Shown in pieces: positions 5,476 through 7,635 of a stretch of DNA of 7,635 bases; positions within the stretch are counted from its first letter, which is position 1; every line of letters begins with the position of its first letter. A program made the translations under genes and the position numbers. The stretch is taken from positions 1 to 7,635 of the forward strand of contig JAVBYA010000373.1 in assembly GCA_030824295.1 (NCBI GenBank), read 5' to 3'. The notes beneath the pieces were generated by a model, which searched no databases, was not told where the DNA came from, and saw nothing but the letters and a program-made list of their open reading frames with translations. This DNA comes from Bacteroidota bacterium (GTDB lineage Bacteria > Bacteroidota > Ignavibacteria > UBA10030 > UBA8401).

Positions 5476-7635
5476 TTACTTCATCAGCATCATCTTCTTG
5501 GTCTGGCTGAACTGTCCGGCGCGCAGATGGTAGATGTACATACCGGTCGCGACCTGCGTTCCATTGTTGTTCTTGCCGTCCCACGTGATATCGTACCGGC
5601 CGGCGTTGTACTGGTCATTCACCAGCGACCGCACTTCCCTGCCGAGCACGTCATAGATCTTGAGCGATACGTTCTCCGCCGTCGGCAGCGCGAATGCGAT
5701 GCGTGTGGAGGGGTTGAACGGATTCGGATAGTTCTGGCTCAGCGCATACTCCGTCGGGACGGACGGCATCACTTCATAACCGACGCCCGTAACGATGTTG
5801 GCTTCGAACAGGATGATGGCATCCGCACGCAGCACGAATGTATCGCGTTTCGCTACGTTCACCAGCGAATCCTGATAGTACGCGTTCACCAATGCGGTAT
5901 CGTTCTCCAGCCGGATGTAACCGTTGATCGCTGCTCCGCCGTGCGCATCACGGTTGTTGGAACGGAGGAACACATGGTTGCCGAGGAACACCATATCGCC
6001 GCGGTTGTTCTGATTGATGACCGATTCTGCCGGTGCACCGCCGCCTGCCGGGAAGATGGTATACTTCGCACGGGGTGATGCATTGGAGGATCCGATGGTC
6101 ATCTTCGCATACACCGCGAAGGTATCAAGCTGCGGTCCCTGGTCAGGCAGTGTCGGGATGGCCGGGAAATATTCCACATATCCGGCTTTGTTGGACGTGG
6201 ACGGGTCGCCGTCCAGATGATAGATGTACCCGACCAACCGTGAACCGCCGCTGGCACTGGCGCTGGCGATGGTCTGCCATTTGTTCATGTTGAACAGATC
6301 AGGATATGTGACAGGGCCGGACGGATACAGGAACGAGGAAGCGATGTTCGTCTCTTCCAGCGTCAATGCGGTGCCGATCCCCGCTCCGGTCAGTGTGACC
6401 GTGAAGGGGTTCTGGGTAGTGTCGTTCGTATAGATACGGACCGAAGCAGCCAGTCCGGATGCGATCGTATCCGGCGTGAAGTTCACGGTGAACTTCTGTG
6501 TTCCATTGATCGCAGGGAGCAGATGCGGCATCGATGCCGGGAGACCGGACAGCGAGTAGTGACGCGGATTGCTCAGCACGATACTGTCGATGCGCAGTGC
6601 GCTTTCACCGTTACTCGTGATCTCGATATCCTTGTGATAGTTGTTATCGATGGTCCGCTGGTTCGGATAGATGGAGACATTCCCGAAACTGAGTGCAGGT
6701 GTCGCGGCCATGGATGCACCGGTCGGAACTTTCCGGATACGCAGCAGGTCAACACGCATGAAACCGCCGGCAGGACTCGGATCGTCCCATGTCGTATAAT
6801 TGAAGATCACTTTCGTGGTCCCGCCCTGGTTCAACAGATGCGATTTACCGCCGATCTGCCGGAATGAAGAGAGCGGCGGAGGCGTGGCAGCGTTCTGCAT
6901 ATTGAGCACGGTCTTGATCGTGTCGGTAGAGAACGGTGTAACGATGGTGACTTTAGCATTGTTGCTGCCGTTCGTGGAACCGCCGAGAATACCCCATTCA
7001 ACATAATAGAAGCCTGTCGAACCGGGTTCTCCGTTCACACTGTCCGGCATGTTGAACCGGTATTCGACCTGCGCAACCGGATCCAAACTCGTATTGACGA
7101 TGGAACCAAGGTTGCCGCCGGCAATAGGATATGGGAATGATGCTGCCGTGCTGTTCAGGAATGCACCGGTCTTGACGATCTCAGGACGACGTGATTCCGT
7201 GATGACGTCGAATGGCGCATTGTAATGCGGTTCGACAGCCACGTGAGCATTCAGGATGAAGTTATAATTGATACCGTTTCCGAAGAGCGGGATACGCGCG
7301 TTCAGTTCCAGACTGTCATTGCTGACGATCATGAGCGTATCGATGGTGGTTTCTTCCTGGAACGGACGGTAGCCGACCTGCAGGATCCGTTTCTGTCCCG
7401 GAGGCACTGTCAGCGGGAAGACCCCGTTGTTGGGAATCCTGACTGCCCATCGGTTCGGAGAGAAGACCGCTTTCACTTCTGTGATGATGAGATCGGTTTT
7501 ACCAAGATTGAAGACCGGAATATCGCGATAGGTGGTTGTTCCGAGAGGACTGTCCAGCCACAGTTCCTGGAGACGGGTCGTATCGAAACCGTCGCGGGAA
7601 CGTTTGCCGACCTCAAGGTCAGCATTCACTGCATC
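5476..7635 (-). CDS. Secreted multidomain protein with type IX secretion sorting tail; two ASH-like and two golvesin-like domains, N-terminus outside window
   Basis: The frame is open to base 7635, so the gene continues upstream; 719 residues are visible. Counting from the first in-window codon, residues about 30-122 form an ASH/HYDIN-like beta-sandwich (FNLGKTDLIITEV, then IPLFGNGI). Residues about 150-304 resemble a golvesin C-terminal-like domain (FYYVEWGIL, TVLNMQ, FMRVDLLRIRKV). Residues about 312-422 are a second ASH-like domain (VNFTPDTIASG, IYTNDTTQNPF, LTGAGIG). Residues about 439-614 are a second, clearer golvesin-like domain (YTIFPAGGG, VINQ, GYIRLEND, LRADAIILFEA). Residues 629-719 are the FlgD/Por-like sorting domain: LSQNYPNPFNPST, SLKIYDVLGREV, ending QTKKMMLMK. 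In type IX secretion this tail directs export across the outer membrane and is usually removed, with release or surface anchoring. No catalytic domain is visible in this part; it may lie upstream. It is separated from the TPR operon by a terminator-like hairpin, so a functional link to those genes is uncertain. The sorting tail is certain; the golvesin calls are motif-level. Confidence 0.85.
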   Translation of the reverse strand, partial: DAVNADLEVGKRSRDGFDTTRLQELWLDSPLGTTTYRDIPVFNLGKTDLIITEVKAVFSPNRWAVRIPNNGVFPLTVPPGQKRILQVGYRPFQEETTIDTLMIVSNDSLELNARIPLFGNGINYNFILNAHVAVEPHYNAPFDVITESRRPEIVKTGAFLNSTAASFPYPIAGGNLGSIVNTSLDPVAQVEYRFNMPDSVNGEPGSTGFYYVEWGILGGSTNGSNNAKVTIVTPFSTDTIKTVLNMQNAATPPPLSSFRQIGGKSHLLNQGGTTKVIFNYTTWDDPSPAGGFMRVDLLRIRKVPTGASMAATPALSFGNVSIYPNQRTIDNNYHKDIEITSNGESALRIDSIVLSNPRHYSLSGLPASMPHLLPAINGTQKFTVNFTPDTIASGLAASVRIYTNDTTQNPFTVTLTGAGIGTALTLEETNIASSFLYPSGPVTYPDLFNMNKWQTIASASASGGSRLVGYIYHLDGDPSTSNKAGYVEYFPAIPTLPDQGPQLDTFAVYAKMTIGSSNASPRAKYTIFPAGGGAPAESVINQNNRGDMVFLGNHVFLRSNNRDAHGGAAINGYIRLENDTALVNAYYQDSLVNVAKRDTFVLRADAIILFEANIVTGVGYEVMPSVPTEYALSQNYPNPFNPSTRIAFALPTAENVSLKIYDVLGREVRSLVNDQYNAGRYDITWDGKNNNGTQVATGMYIYHLRAGQFSQTKKMMLMK

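Noticed and set aside
5455..6078. Plus-strand open frame of 207 codons opposite the T9SS sorting tail
   Set aside because: The minus frame encodes an unmistakable sorting domain, so this is a shadow.
7627..7629. GTG at 7629 as the true start of the T9SS-tail protein
   Set aside because: The frame stays open to the window edge, the residues after it are mid-domain and there is no signal peptide, so the gene starts upstream of the window.

Overview
All four recognisable genes lie on the minus strand, so the window is read from right to left. The likely source is a member of the Bacteroidota/Chlorobiota/Ignavibacteriota (FCB) group. The main evidence is a type IX secretion (Por/FlgD-like) C-terminal tail carrying the QNYPNPFNPST signature. 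A moderately GC-rich base composition (estimated by eye) would fit an Ignavibacteria-like lineage, but this placement is inference.

Layout in transcription order. (1) 7635-5476: the 3' part of a large secreted protein. It has two successive 'ASH-like beta-sandwich + golvesin-like' modules followed by the T9SS sorting tail. (2) 5475-5394: a short intergenic stretch with a perfect 15-bp inverted repeat built from heptamers (AGTAGTC / GACTACT) and followed by a T-rich tract. It looks like an intrinsic terminator and ends almost at the next ribosome binding site. (3) 5393-2253: a 1046-residue protein with an N-terminal hydrophobic segment and about 24 TPR-like repeats. (4) 2256-856: a 466-residue protein whose N-terminus looks like the membrane anchor of TonB/TolA, including the S-x3-H motif, followed by a glycine-rich linker and a C-terminal DUF4159 domain. 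Its ATG overlaps the TPR stop codon (ATGA). (5) 834-1: the first 278 residues of an exported cell-wall hydrolase with a lytic-transglycosylase-like domain followed by the start of a zinc-dependent Amidase_2 domain. It runs off the window.

Genes 3-5 are tightly packed (a 4-bp overlap, then a 21-bp gap holding a good Shine-Dalgarno) and probably form one operon. Together they recall the logic of Tol-Pal/CpoB: a TonB/TolA-like energy-coupled anchor, a long periplasmic TPR scaffold and a peptidoglycan hydrolase. I infer that this may be an energised envelope or peptidoglycan-remodelling module in which the usual TonB C-terminal domain has been replaced by DUF4159. This is the most interesting hypothesis in the window and it is untested. 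I found no RNA genes, mobile elements or CRISPR arrays. No gene-free stretch exceeds 85 bases.
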